Origin: Olleya sp. Bg11-27
GTDB taxonomy: Bacteria > Bacteroidota > Bacteroidia > Flavobacteriales > Flavobacteriaceae
Direction: 5' to 3'
Length of the DNA: 64,000 nucleotides
Assembly: GCF_002831645.1 (NCBI RefSeq)
Contig: NZ_CP025117.1
Location: forward strand, 1,557,514-1,621,513
Shown here: positions 7,345 to 16,143 of the stretch, piece after piece
Layout: every line of letters begins with the position of its first letter
Numbering within the stretch: the first letter of the stretch is position 1
Notes under the pieces: model-generated
Told to the model about the DNA's origin: nothing
The model's database searches: none
The model's input: the letters and a program-made list of their open reading frames with translations, nothing else
Made by a program: the position numbers and the translations under genes

Positions 7345-10300
7345 ATGACCCATTTAGAAAAATATTTCACTCAAACCATTAATAATACAATTCACTATTT
7401 TCTTATAGCGTTAGAGAAAAATTACACTATTGTAATTCATGGTGTAGGTGAAGAAACGCCTTTAATAAAAATAACGTCTTTCGAAAATAAAGAAACAGCA
7501 GAGGAAGCAGTCAATGCTATGTTTTTAGCTAAGCAAGCGGAGGAGTATAAAGAGGTTGAAAAACTAAGTGAGCATTCTGTTTTTACAATAGCAATGGCGC
7601 AGTTAAAAACGGATGATTTAGTTGTGTTTGAGAAAGGGCTTGATACTTTAAAAACATTAGTAGATATTTATTATACAAGAGGTAAACATCCTTTTGTCCA
7701 GTTTCTAGGGGTAAAGATGAAAGACGAAAGTTTAGTGACGGTATCCATTTTAGATGAATACCTTCAAAAACACATAAATAAACTTTCATCGTCTGTGTTG
7801 GTTTCTGTTTTTCAAATGACATTGCAGAATATTTATTTTAATTTTAAAGTGACTAGTTTAGTTGTTGAAGAAATTATTAAACGAAAGGATTTAGAGGCAC
7901 AACTTGCAGTTGTAGCTCAATTTTATGTCGCTTGCGAGTATTATGATGCGGGACATCGATTCTGGGGTCGTACTAACCAAGATGGGTTAATAGGTGTTTA
8001 TTTTCCTCAATTCGAATCGGAAGCATTATTTAAATTATTAGAGAAAGCGTCAGGCGATATGCTTAATAACGATGGAGGGGATGGTATGGACGACCTTTTT
8101 GCGCCTGCATTACACAATACTGAAGATCCTGTCCTTCAGCAAAAAATACTGAATGTTCTAGAAACTTATAAAAAAGAATATGAAGAAGAAGAATACCTTG
8201 AGGAGGACTATTTTGAAGAGTTATTAGATGGGATTTTAGAGTCTGGTTCTGAAACTATAAAAAAAGCAGTTGACCAATTAATAAACAGAAAAGAAAATAG
8301 AGCGACTTTATTGGAAGCTATTGAAAATGTTGATCTAGTAAAGATTGAAGCCCTGTTAGATCAAGGCGTGCTACTTGATAGTGGTCTTATTGAAAAAATA
8401 GTAGATTATTCTCTAGACAATAAAGAGTTATCGATACTTAAATTATGTAATAACAAAGGCATTCAATTTGATACTGAAGCGCTATTTGATAATGCGGAAA
8501 AGCATGTAGATGTTTTAATGGATTGTATTCAATCTGGTATTGTTGATATTAATTATATAAATTCAGAATCAAACAGAAACTTATTATTCTTTGTTTCTGA
8601 AGATAAGAATCTTCTAGAAATATTACTAAAAAAAGGAGTTGATGTAAACCAGAGTGATAACGACGGACATACTATTTTAGGTTTGGTATGCTCTTATGCT
8701 AAAGAGGGTAACGAAAAATATATCCAGGTAGTAAAACTATTGTTAGAGTATAATGCAAACCCTAATGCTTGTATAACGAGTAAAGGTTGGGAAAAAGGAA
8801 CAGCGCCTTTACATTATGCTATACAAAATGAGGCTGTCCAAATTGCTAAAATGTTAGTTAGTGCTTCTGCAGATGTCAATGCTATGCTCGAAAAGGGTGA
8901 CAATCCGCTAATGTTAGCGCATAAAGCCAACAATAAAGACTTAATTGATTTACTAATTCAAGCGGAGGCGACTGCTCCAGAACAGGCACTTCTTAAAATT
9001 AAATTTTTAAGATGTGGTTCACAGAAAGCTTGGGAGCAACTTATAGACATGGAAGAAGCTATAATTTTAGCATATCCAGACGATTTTACAATTGTTTTAC
9101 GTTTAGCAGAAGCTCATTATTTTTTTAATTCAAATTATACCCAAGCGGCAGTTTATGGAAACCGCGCTTTGTTATTAAAAGCAAATAATAACGCCTTAAA
9201 TATTCTTATTATGAGTTTAATAAGGTTAGGTCAGCTTCAAAAAACGATAGATGTATTTTTAGAGCATAAAGGCGCTTTTGATCCAATTAGAATGTTGGCT
9301 GATAATATTATAGCAAATCTTATTGTGGCTTATTGTGCTAGCGGTCAAATAAAAGAAGGGCTTGCTGTCTTGAGTCCGTATTTTAGTAAAGTTGAAGAGT
9401 CTAAGCGTGCTAGAGGTGTTATGAATTTTAATATTGCTTGTATGTATGCTTTGTCAAATGATATACATGAAATGTTGCCCTATGTGATACATGCGTTAGA
9501 ACGCGAATATACCAAAGCAGATTTTCTTAATGAGGGTGATTTTGCAAACTATCATACCAACGAATTATTTTTGTTTATCTTAAATCAAGACCATAAACAG
9601 ACGATTGAATTAGAGGATTTTATAGAGGATAGAGAAGCAAATACATTTAATAAGATAAATGTAAAAGCTTTTTATAATACAGGGTCATTTTCTTTTGAAA
9701 ATGATGATCATGAATTTACATACCAAACAGGTACTATTGGTGAAAAAGGAAAAATGACCAGTAGATTATACGTTTCTAAGGCGCAGGCTTTAACGGTGTA
9801 TTTTAATAAGTTAAAAAATAGGACTCCGGAAGGTAAAAACATGTATTTTGTGTTGGAGGAAGACAATTCATCAGGGACTGATGTTGTGTTAAAAGTAGCA
9901 AACAAAGAATATGATGGCTTAGATTTTCTATCTGGAAAGAAAATAGCAACAGGTTTAGATACTCCTATAGTATTTACAACTAATGCAAAATCTGGAGATG
10001 CAATACTTGATTTTAATGATGGTAATATTCCTGTAATGTCTAAAAGGTTTATTGATTTGCTGACAGAAGCGGGCGTAACGGGATTGCAAACATTTCCTTT
10101 AGTTATCAAAAGTGAGAAAGACGACACGGTATGGGATGACTATTTTGCGGTAAATATTATAGACGTAATTGCTTGTGGTGCTTTTCCTGCATCTCTATTT
10201 AAAGAAAAGAAACCAAAACATGGTATTCGTTGTGAGTTGGCCTTAGATACGTCAAAAATTGACGAGACATTATTATTTCGTTTGCAAGAGTATTTACCAA

Positions 10301-10392
10301 CTATTGTCTTACATCGTAATGTTGTTAAGTATCTTATAGATAATGATCCTGATGAGGTTTTGACATGGGAATTTAAAGGTGTTATTCACTAA
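7345..10392 (+). CDS. Large ankyrin/TPR protein with Imm11-like C-terminus
   Basis: 1015 residues without signal peptide or membrane helix. The first 70 residues resemble a degenerate WGR module (HGVG in place of WGRIG). A charged helical region follows. About residues 320-545 contain ankyrin repeats, with clear units such as APLHYAIQNEAVQIAKMLV and NPLMLAHKANNKDLIDLLI. About 560-760 look like TPR or solenoid helices. The last roughly 230 residues resemble the Imm11/DUF1629 family (MSKRFIDLLTEAGVTGLQ and a final RLQEYLPTIVLHRNVVKYLI). Imm11 proteins are predicted immunity proteins against polymorphic toxins; no toxin gene is adjacent. It is monocistronic, with its own leader and terminator. 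The role is unproven. Confidence 0.7.
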   Translation: MTHLEKYFTQTINNTIHYFLIALEKNYTIVIHGVGEETPLIKITSFENKETAEEAVNAMFLAKQAEEYKEVEKLSEHSVFTIAMAQLKTDDLVVFEKGLDTLKTLVDIYYTRGKHPFVQFLGVKMKDESLVTVSILDEYLQKHINKLSSSVLVSVFQMTLQNIYFNFKVTSLVVEEIIKRKDLEAQLAVVAQFYVACEYYDAGHRFWGRTNQDGLIGVYFPQFESEALFKLLEKASGDMLNNDGGDGMDDLFAPALHNTEDPVLQQKILNVLETYKKEYEEEEYLEEDYFEELLDGILESGSETIKKAVDQLINRKENRATLLEAIENVDLVKIEALLDQGVLLDSGLIEKIVDYSLDNKELSILKLCNNKGIQFDTEALFDNAEKHVDVLMDCIQSGIVDINYINSESNRNLLFFVSEDKNLLEILLKKGVDVNQSDNDGHTILGLVCSYAKEGNEKYIQVVKLLLEYNANPNACITSKGWEKGTAPLHYAIQNEAVQIAKMLVSASADVNAMLEKGDNPLMLAHKANNKDLIDLLIQAEATAPEQALLKIKFLRCGSQKAWEQLIDMEEAIILAYPDDFTIVLRLAEAHYFFNSNYTQAAVYGNRALLLKANNNALNILIMSLIRLGQLQKTIDVFLEHKGAFDPIRMLADNIIANLIVAYCASGQIKEGLAVLSPYFSKVEESKRARGVMNFNIACMYALSNDIHEMLPYVIHALEREYTKADFLNEGDFANYHTNELFLFILNQDHKQTIELEDFIEDREANTFNKINVKAFYNTGSFSFENDDHEFTYQTGTIGEKGKMTSRLYVSKAQALTVYFNKLKNRTPEGKNMYFVLEEDNSSGTDVVLKVANKEYDGLDFLSGKKIATGLDTPIVFTTNAKSGDAILDFNDGNIPVMSKRFIDLLTEAGVTGLQTFPLVIKSEKDDTVWDDYFAVNIIDVIACGAFPASLFKEKKPKHGIRCELALDTSKIDETLLFRLQEYLPTIVLHRNVVKYLIDNDPDEVLTWEFKGVIH

Positions 10393-10510
10393 AGAAGAAC
10401 ACCTTTACTTAGGACAGCGTGTCGCCTTTGTTTAATAACACTGCGTGATAAGAGGAAGTAAGCGGTTATAAGTTAATGCGTAACAGGTAGATGTTACCAC
10501 TATAATAAGT

Positions 10511-10542
10511 AAAAAACCTCAGAGTAATCTGAGGTTTTTTTT
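10511..10542. terminator. Terminator after ankyrin gene
   Basis: A stem AACCTCAGA/TCTGAGGTT flanked by A and T runs, with a GTAA loop. The symmetric A and T tracts mean it can stop both the plus-strand ankyrin transcript and the minus-strand transcript from 10630-11115. Confidence 0.9.
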
Positions 10543-10629
10543 GTTTTGAATTATAAGGTTTATATTATAAATAACATTAAAAAAGGGTTTAGTTTTAATG
10601 AGTAATGTGATCTCTAAATTTAAATAAAA

Positions 10630-11115
10630 TCAATTTAAATCAGCTTCAAATTGTTTTAATTCGTTTTCAAAACCTCTAATAATAATTAAATAATCTCCAT
10701 CATGTAATGCTTTTAAATAGGTTTGTGCATTGTCTTTATCAATCCCTAGACCTCGTAAAATACCGTAAGGGCCCGTTAACATCGCGCCAATTTCTTTAAG
10801 TTCTATTTCTTGTAAAAAGAGCGACACAAGAAACCCTGTAATAAAAAGGGATCCAATGTCAGGATTTGAAAGAATGCCAAAGTCTATAGGGTATTCAAAC
10901 AAAGCTTTGCATTTTGTTTCCATGTCCTCTTCTAAAACAATTAGTGTTTTGGCATCATCCAAGCCATTGTCATCAAACTTTCCAATAATAGAAATTTGCA
11001 GATTAGTGTTATTGGATACTTTAAGGGTTTGTATTGCTTGTTCTATTTGCTGAAATTTTGAGTATGATTTTAATAAAACACGCTTTTGCTTTGTTTCGTT
11101 AATTTTTGATTTCAT
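10630..11115 (-). CDS. YflT-like general stress protein
   Basis: 161 residues. The middle (about 70-120) is Gly- and Leu-rich and the C-terminal part contains GLGI then YLKALHDGDYLIIIRG, which resembles the YflT/GS17M heat-induced stress domain, where two flexible Gly-rich helices precede an acidic helix and a strand. Residues about 92-112 are hydrophobic enough for a short membrane-associated helix. It is divergent from the YtxH gene at 11284, and two operator-like palindromes lie between them. The function of this domain is unknown beyond stress induction. Family assignment is from pattern only. Confidence 0.6.
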   Translation of the reverse strand: MKSKINETKQKRVLLKSYSKFQQIEQAIQTLKVSNNTNLQISIIGKFDDNGLDDAKTLIVLEEDMETKCKALFEYPIDFGILSNPDIGSLFITGFLVSLFLQEIELKEIGAMLTGPYGILRGLGIDKDNAQTYLKALHDGDYLIIIRGFENELKQFEADLN

Positions 11116-11164
11116 AATAATTTCATAGTGTAGGTCTAATGTAATGTGCTTTATGTAAAAAAGT

Positions 11165-11180
11165 AATGACCTATATCATT
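11165..11180. promoter_or_regulatory. Operator candidate AATGACCTATATCATT
   Basis: TGA-N6-TCA palindrome with consensus left arm and a variant right half. Its centre is 33 bp, about three helical turns, from the second palindrome at 11198, so both sites face the same side of the DNA. It lies about 57 bp from the start at 11115 (minus strand). Confidence 0.6.
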
Positions 11181-11197
11181 CCGTAATTTTTTAACGC

Positions 11198-11213
11198 AGT
11201 GACCTAGGTCATT
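11198..11213. promoter_or_regulatory. Operator candidate AGTGACCTAGGTCATT
   Basis: The core TGACCTAGGTCA is a perfect 12-base palindrome, the best-formed copy in the window. It lies about 78 bp upstream of the YtxH gene at 11284 and sits in the divergent region shared with the YflT-like gene. Confidence 0.65.
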
Positions 11214-11283
11214 CTAAATAAGCTCCAGTTACCCTAATTTAGCGGCATAGAAAGTAATTTATTAATCTTTAAAATATAAAATT

Positions 11284-11610
11284 ATGTCAAGTACTAAGGA
11301 AAACACACTATTAGCTTTACTAGCTGGCGCTGCTTTAGGAGCAGGAATAGGCGTTTTATATGCTCCTGATAAAGGAACAAAAACAAGAAAAAAAATTAAA
11401 CAAAAAGTAGAAGAGACGGGACACGATATTTCAGAGCGTGTGTCTCATGCTAAAGCAGATTTGACAAGATCTGTAAATGAGAAAAAAGAAGAAATGAAAG
11501 AAAAGTTAGATGAAACTATTTCTCATATGAATGGTAAAGCAGAAGATATTATTTCTAGCTTAGAACGTAAGTTAGAAGAACTAAAAAAAATGGAGCCGCA
11601 AAAAAAATAA
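11284..11610 (+). CDS. YtxH-domain protein
   Basis: 108 residues. Residues about 8-28 form a Gly/Ala-rich membrane helix followed by the signature YAPDKGTKTRKKI. The rest is a long charged amphipathic or coiled helix. YtxH proteins are small membrane-anchored proteins often induced by general stress in bacteria; no biochemical activity is known. It starts a three-gene unit with 11613 and 11959 (gap of 2 bp, then an overlap) and has two operator-like palindromes upstream. Confidence 0.88.
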   Translation: MSSTKENTLLALLAGAALGAGIGVLYAPDKGTKTRKKIKQKVEETGHDISERVSHAKADLTRSVNEKKEEMKEKLDETISHMNGKAEDIISSLERKLEELKKMEPQKK

Positions 11611-11612
11611 TT

Positions 11613-11972
11613 ATGGCTTTTGAAAAATTAAAAGAAAACGTACTAGATACAGATGTTAATATTCATGCTTATATAAAAAGCAGTGAAGATTACATTAAGC
11701 TAAAAAGTTTTAAAGTACTAATGTTAGGGGTTACTTATATCACTAAAGTAATTGTTATTGGTGCTTTAGCGTGTATAATGTTACTCATCTTGTCTTTTGC
11801 TGTTGCCTTTAGATTTGCGCAAATTTTAGATGATACGTTTTACGGTTTTTTAATTGTAGGCTTGTTTTATGTAGTAGTTGTAATGGTTGTTTATTTTTTT
11901 AGAAATAAGTGTAATGCGCCATTATTAAGAAAATTTTCTAAATGTTATTTTATAAAAGATGATACCAAATAG
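11613..11972 (+). CDS. Phage-holin-like small membrane protein
   Basis: 119 residues with two strong membrane helices (about 42-68 and 78-100) flanked by a charged N-terminal helix and a basic C-terminus. The layout matches the holin-superfamily membrane proteins that commonly follow YtxH genes in this phylum. Despite the name there is no phage context, and lysis is not implied. It begins 2 bp after the YtxH stop and overlaps the next gene by 14 bp, so translation is coupled. Confidence 0.7.
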   Translation: MAFEKLKENVLDTDVNIHAYIKSSEDYIKLKSFKVLMLGVTYITKVIVIGALACIMLLILSFAVAFRFAQILDDTFYGFLIVGLFYVVVVMVVYFFRNKCNAPLLRKFSKCYFIKDDTK

Positions 11973-12174
11973 CTACAATTCGTTTGAAGACATAGATAAT
12001 CAGTTGAAAATTATAAGTCTTCAAAAACAGATTTATAAACAACAGATAAAACAGAATTTAAGAAGTTCAAAAGCCAGTTTTAGTACCACTAGTATTAAAA
12101 GTGAGGTTAAAAATACGTTACAAGTCAAGTTGCTGGAATTTATAACGGCTAAGTTGATTAAAAAATTCAGATAA
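11959..12174 (+). CDS. Small basic hypothetical protein
   Basis: 71 residues, beginning NSYNSFEDIDNQLKIISLQKQI and ending in a basic helix. This resembles short proteins (DUF6327-like) found after YtxH genes in Flavobacteriaceae; I am not certain of the family. No membrane helix is seen. The 14-bp overlap with the holin-like gene supports it as a real coupled gene. A strong bidirectional terminator follows. Confidence 0.6.
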   Translation: MIPNSYNSFEDIDNQLKIISLQKQIYKQQIKQNLRSSKASFSTTSIKSEVKNTLQVKLLEFITAKLIKKFR

Positions 12175-12176
12175 TA

Positions 12177-12216
12177 AAAAGGAGTTTTACTACAATTATT
12201 TAGTAAAACTCCTTTT
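12177..12216. terminator. Bidirectional terminator between YtxH unit and regulator
   Basis: A 16-bp perfect stem (12177-12192 with 12201-12216) with an 8-base loop, flanked by A-rich and T-rich tracts. It serves the convergent genes ending at 12174 (plus) and 12229 (minus). Confidence 0.9.
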
Positions 12217-12228
12217 ATTTAATGACTA

Positions 12229-13299
12229 CTATCCAAATTCTGAAATTTGTTTTAGTCCTTCTTTGTTTAATAAAACAAGTCTTCTGTTAGATTCTACCTC
12301 GATTAACCCTTCATGCTTAAACTCGGTTAACATACGTATAGCCGTTTCTGTTGCGGTACCAATTAATCCTGCAAAATCTTCTCTAGGAATACTTATTCCT
12401 TTATGGTCGTTATCTTTAATTAATCCTTTTTGATCTAATTCTAGTAATGCTTTGGCTGTTCTTTGTCGTACGGTAGAGTAGGCCATGTCAACCAAATGCT
12501 CTTGCATATCTATTAAATTATTTGAGATAAGATCTATAAATTTATTAGAGACCTCTTTATTACTATATAAGAGTTTGGTGAAGTCTGCTTTCGGGATGCC
12601 ACAAATCTCAGCATCTTCTAATACGCTTGCGGTTTCGATATACAGGCCTTTATCGCCAAGTAGTGATAATTGACCTATAAAATCTCCAGGACCGTATAGA
12701 CCTGTCACAAATTCTTTTCCAGATTCGGTAGTTCTATAAGTTTTGACGTTTCCTTTTTGAATGAAATATAATTGATGTGCAGCGTCTCCTTCTGTAAAAA
12801 TACAAGCCTTAGTCTTATATTTTGCAAGATCACGATCTTTAGAAAGTTCTTCAAGTTTTAAATATTCTGAAGCATCGCTAATAAACGCGCTAAGACCTTC
12901 CATGTTTTTAGCAAATTCTTTCTTTAAAAAGGTGCTTTTTTTTATCCTACATGTTATAGCATCTAACAGTTCGTCTTCTTCAAAAGGTTTGGTTAAATAG
13001 TCATCTACACCAATATTCATTCCTTTTCTTATGTCTGTTTTTTCTGATTTAGCAGAGAGAAAAATAAAAGGAATACTTGCAGTTTTATGGTTTTTACTTA
13101 AGCTTTCAAAAACACCGTAACCATCTAGGACGGGCATCATAATATCGCAAATAATAATATCTGGAGTATGCTCTAGCGCTTTCTCAACACCTATTTTACC
13201 ATTTTCGGCGGTAATCACCGTATAATTTTCTAATTCAAGAATATCTGCTGTATTTTCTCTTACGTCTTGATTGTCTTCAATTAATAGTATTTTATTCAT
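12229..13299 (-). CDS. Response regulator with CRP/FNR output domain
   Basis: 356 residues. Residues 1-120 are a receiver domain with acidic pocket E8/D9, phosphoacceptor D52 in IICDIMMP and the conserved Lys in LTKPF. About 150-265 is a cyclic-nucleotide-binding-type beta barrel (GDFIGQLSLL) without the full cAMP-binding Arg-Ser pattern. About 285-350 is a CRP-type winged helix-turn-helix with the recognition helix TATETAIRMLTEF; its Glu and Arg fit FNR-like recognition of TGA half-sites. The start overlaps the kinase stop by 8 bp, so the two are a coupled pair. It probably binds the TGA-N6-TCA palindromes near its locus (inference). Confidence 0.92.
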   Translation of the reverse strand: MNKILLIEDNQDVRENTADILELENYTVITAENGKIGVEKALEHTPDIIICDIMMPVLDGYGVFESLSKNHKTASIPFIFLSAKSEKTDIRKGMNIGVDDYLTKPFEEDELLDAITCRIKKSTFLKKEFAKNMEGLSAFISDASEYLKLEELSKDRDLAKYKTKACIFTEGDAAHQLYFIQKGNVKTYRTTESGKEFVTGLYGPGDFIGQLSLLGDKGLYIETASVLEDAEICGIPKADFTKLLYSNKEVSNKFIDLISNNLIDMQEHLVDMAYSTVRQRTAKALLELDQKGLIKDNDHKGISIPREDFAGLIGTATETAIRMLTEFKHEGLIEVESNRRLVLLNKEGLKQISEFG

Positions 13300-16066
13300 T
13301 TTGTTTTTGGTTTAAAGGAAATTCAATGTAAAAGATAGAGCCTTCATTTATTTCACTTTTAAAGTTAATAGTACCATCCATTAATTCGGTATATTGTTTT
13401 ACTATATTTAAGCCTAACCCTGTACCTTGTATGTTTGAAGCATTATTAGCACGATAAAAACGTTGAAACATATTGTTTTGATCTTCGGTTGGGATCCCAA
13501 TGCCTTTATCCTTGATTTCTATGCAGACCAACAGGTTTTTAATCGTTATACTTATATTTATGTCTTGATGTTCTTCAGAATATTTTATAGCATTAGAGAC
13601 TAAATTGTAAATGATGTGCTTTAATAATTTAACATCTAAAAACACCTTAATAGAGGTGAGTTTACATTGTAAATTAATAGTTTGACCTTCTTTTTTTAGG
13701 TCTTCAAATTCTTCAATTAACGTTTCCGTAAAAGCAATTAAATTGAACGCTTCTGGATGTGCAATGACTTTTCCTTCTTGTAATTTGCCTAGAGAAAGGA
13801 AATCGTTTAGTATCACGACCAGGTTTTTTACATTAGATCTAATTTTAGAGACATATTTAATTCTCTTGTCTTCTTTTCCTGGTTCGTTTTGTTTTTCAAT
13901 TAATATAGCTGAAGACAAAATGGCACTTAAAGGCGTCCTAAATTCATGTGAAGCCATAGATATAAAACGCGATTTTAATTCACTTAATTCTCGTTCCTTA
14001 GTTAACGTCTTTAAGATATCTAGTTCTATTTGCTTTTGTTGTGTGATGTTATTATTTACTAATAATATCTGTTCAATTTGATTCTCGTTATTTAGTAAAG
14101 GAGTCGTATTAACTAGGTAAGATCTATTCTGAATATTTATCTCAAAAGAACAATGCTCTCCTTTAAAAGTTTTTTTTATTTCTTTTATTAATATGTCTCT
14201 AGTAACTTCCGTAATTCCGATGCCATCATATATTGTTGCATTTGTATTTGCGAGGGCGCTAAAACCTAATGCTTCTATTTCTTCACCGTCAATAAAAATA
14301 ATTTTTAAATCAATGTCAACGACGACGACAAATCCTTTTGGGAAGTTTTTAGTAATGTTTGCAAGAACCTGTTTGCTATTAAGAGCTATGTTTTCGGCTT
14401 CTTCGGTGATTAATATTTGGTCTTCAAGACTAAGGTTTGCTGCCACTAGTTTTTGAACAACGGAGGTTAGTTCTTTTGTGCGTTCGGTTACCTTAGCTTC
14501 TAACGCTAGGGTGTAGTTTCTTAGTTTTTCTTCGCTTTCTTTTAATTTTTCTTCTGCTAATTTTTGTTTTGTAATACTATTGGTTACACCTATTATGCGT
14601 TCTGGCGTGCCATTAATATTTTTAAAAACCTTTCCTTTTTCGTGAAGCCAATGTATGGATAAATCAGGGTGTGTTATTCTGTATTGTAGCGTATAATTAC
14701 CAGTGTTTTTTATGGCTTCAGTTATTGTGGCTTGTACCTTGTCTCTATCTTCAGGATGTATATTGTTTAAAAAACCTTGATAGGTTGTTGTGTACTCATC
14801 GGTGTCCATACCAAATAAAGCATTTTGGTAAGTATCTCTTACGATGTTATCGGTAATCAAATCCCAATGCCAAGAGCCAAACTCACCAGCTTCTAAAGTT
14901 AATCGTAAACGTTGTTCATTTTCTATAATTTTTTTTTCGGCATTTTCGCTTTCAGTAATATCGCGGATAATACACAAAAAATTATTAGTTTCTGTTTTAA
15001 CTATTCGCGATTCAAAATGTATCAACTTACCCATGATAGTAATCGAGTATTCTACAATTTGATTTTTTTTAGTTTTTTCGCAATCGGCAAAACCTTGTCT
15101 TATTTTATTGCAAACTTTTTTTGGAAGGATCTTATCAATATTATGACCTATGTGATCGCTATAAGGGACCACAAGTTGATAATCTTCCGGTGCATGTATC
15201 TCTAAGTGATTGCCATGTTTGTCATACAAAATCATAACGTCAGGTAAGGCTTCTAGTATGGCTTGCGTTTTTTCTTTACTATTTTTTAGTTTTAATTCAA
15301 TATCTTTATGTTTGGTAATATCTTGAATGGTGCCATACATTTCTTTTGGTTTCCCGTCTGTATCATATAGTGGTTTACCTTTTGATAAAAGGTGTCTTAT
15401 CTCTCCATTTGGTCTAACAATTCTATGTTTGTGTTTATACTGTGTTTTATTTTTTACGGCGTCATCTATCGCTTGTATTGTATTGGCTCTATCTTCTGGA
15501 TGTATAAAGTTTCTGACGGATTTTGAATTCAGTTTTTTGTCACCAGGGATAAGTCCAAGAACTCTATAAAACTCATCGGACCAACTTCTTTCGTTAGTTT
15601 GGATATTCCAATGCCAATTGCCAACGTGTGCAAGACGTTGGGCTTCCGCCATTCGACTTTCACTAGTTAGTAGGGCTTGTTTTGCAGACATGCGCTCTGT
15701 GATATCTATTATAAAAGCAATGACAATTTGTTGGTTGTCAATCTTGGCGGGACTTAAACTAATTTCTAAAGGAAACTCCGTGCCATCTTTTTTTAAGCCC
15801 CATAAATCCAAATTTTGTCCCATACGCCTTGATGTAGGGTTTTCAGAAAAATGGTTACGATGTGATTTATGATTGTTTTTAAATTTATTAGGAATAAGAA
15901 TGTCTAATTTTTCCTGAATTAATTCGTCTTCATTATAGCCAAACATGAGTTCACTAGCGGGATTGGCTTTAATAATAACTCCAGAATCATCTATAACCAA
16001 AATGCCTTCGACAGAAGATTGGAAAATACTTTTAAAAAGAATGTTGTCTTTTAATTGACTACTCAT
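13292..16066 (-). CDS. Multi-PAS sensor histidine kinase
   Basis: 924 residues, no membrane helix, so cytosolic. PAS or PAC domains lie at about 8-128, 140-260, 268-378, 388-505 and 575-690, with a coiled coil at about 505-570. The HisKA box has H707 (SHEFRTPLSA) and the ATPase domain shows N, GIGIP and GTGLGL boxes ending at 924. There is no receiver domain; that function is in the coupled regulator downstream. The five PAS domains suggest sensing of redox state, oxygen or small ligands, but no cofactor-binding residue is certain. It lies 77 bp downstream of the patatin gene on the same strand, so the three may share a transcript. Confidence 0.93.
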   Translation of the reverse strand: MSSQLKDNILFKSIFQSSVEGILVIDDSGVIIKANPASELMFGYNEDELIQEKLDILIPNKFKNNHKSHRNHFSENPTSRRMGQNLDLWGLKKDGTEFPLEISLSPAKIDNQQIVIAFIIDITERMSAKQALLTSESRMAEAQRLAHVGNWHWNIQTNERSWSDEFYRVLGLIPGDKKLNSKSVRNFIHPEDRANTIQAIDDAVKNKTQYKHKHRIVRPNGEIRHLLSKGKPLYDTDGKPKEMYGTIQDITKHKDIELKLKNSKEKTQAILEALPDVMILYDKHGNHLEIHAPEDYQLVVPYSDHIGHNIDKILPKKVCNKIRQGFADCEKTKKNQIVEYSITIMGKLIHFESRIVKTETNNFLCIIRDITESENAEKKIIENEQRLRLTLEAGEFGSWHWDLITDNIVRDTYQNALFGMDTDEYTTTYQGFLNNIHPEDRDKVQATITEAIKNTGNYTLQYRITHPDLSIHWLHEKGKVFKNINGTPERIIGVTNSITKQKLAEEKLKESEEKLRNYTLALEAKVTERTKELTSVVQKLVAANLSLEDQILITEEAENIALNSKQVLANITKNFPKGFVVVVDIDLKIIFIDGEEIEALGFSALANTNATIYDGIGITEVTRDILIKEIKKTFKGEHCSFEINIQNRSYLVNTTPLLNNENQIEQILLVNNNITQQKQIELDILKTLTKERELSELKSRFISMASHEFRTPLSAILSSAILIEKQNEPGKEDKRIKYVSKIRSNVKNLVVILNDFLSLGKLQEGKVIAHPEAFNLIAFTETLIEEFEDLKKEGQTINLQCKLTSIKVFLDVKLLKHIIYNLVSNAIKYSEEHQDINISITIKNLLVCIEIKDKGIGIPTEDQNNMFQRFYRANNASNIQGTGLGLNIVKQYTELMDGTINFKSEINEGSIFYIEFPLNQKQNE

Positions 16067-16143
16067 TTTTATGACTGTAAATTAGATGTTGGGTTAATTG
16101 TTTTATAATAATTTAGTGTTTTTTTGAAAGATTATTGGTGTAA

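Noticed and set aside
11613-11972. Prophage remnant because of holin-like protein
   Set aside because: No other phage gene is present; this membrane family is common next to YtxH in non-phage loci.
14671-15569. Plus-strand open frames within the histidine kinase
   Set aside because: They are antisense shadows with no family resemblance; the minus-strand kinase explains the sequence.
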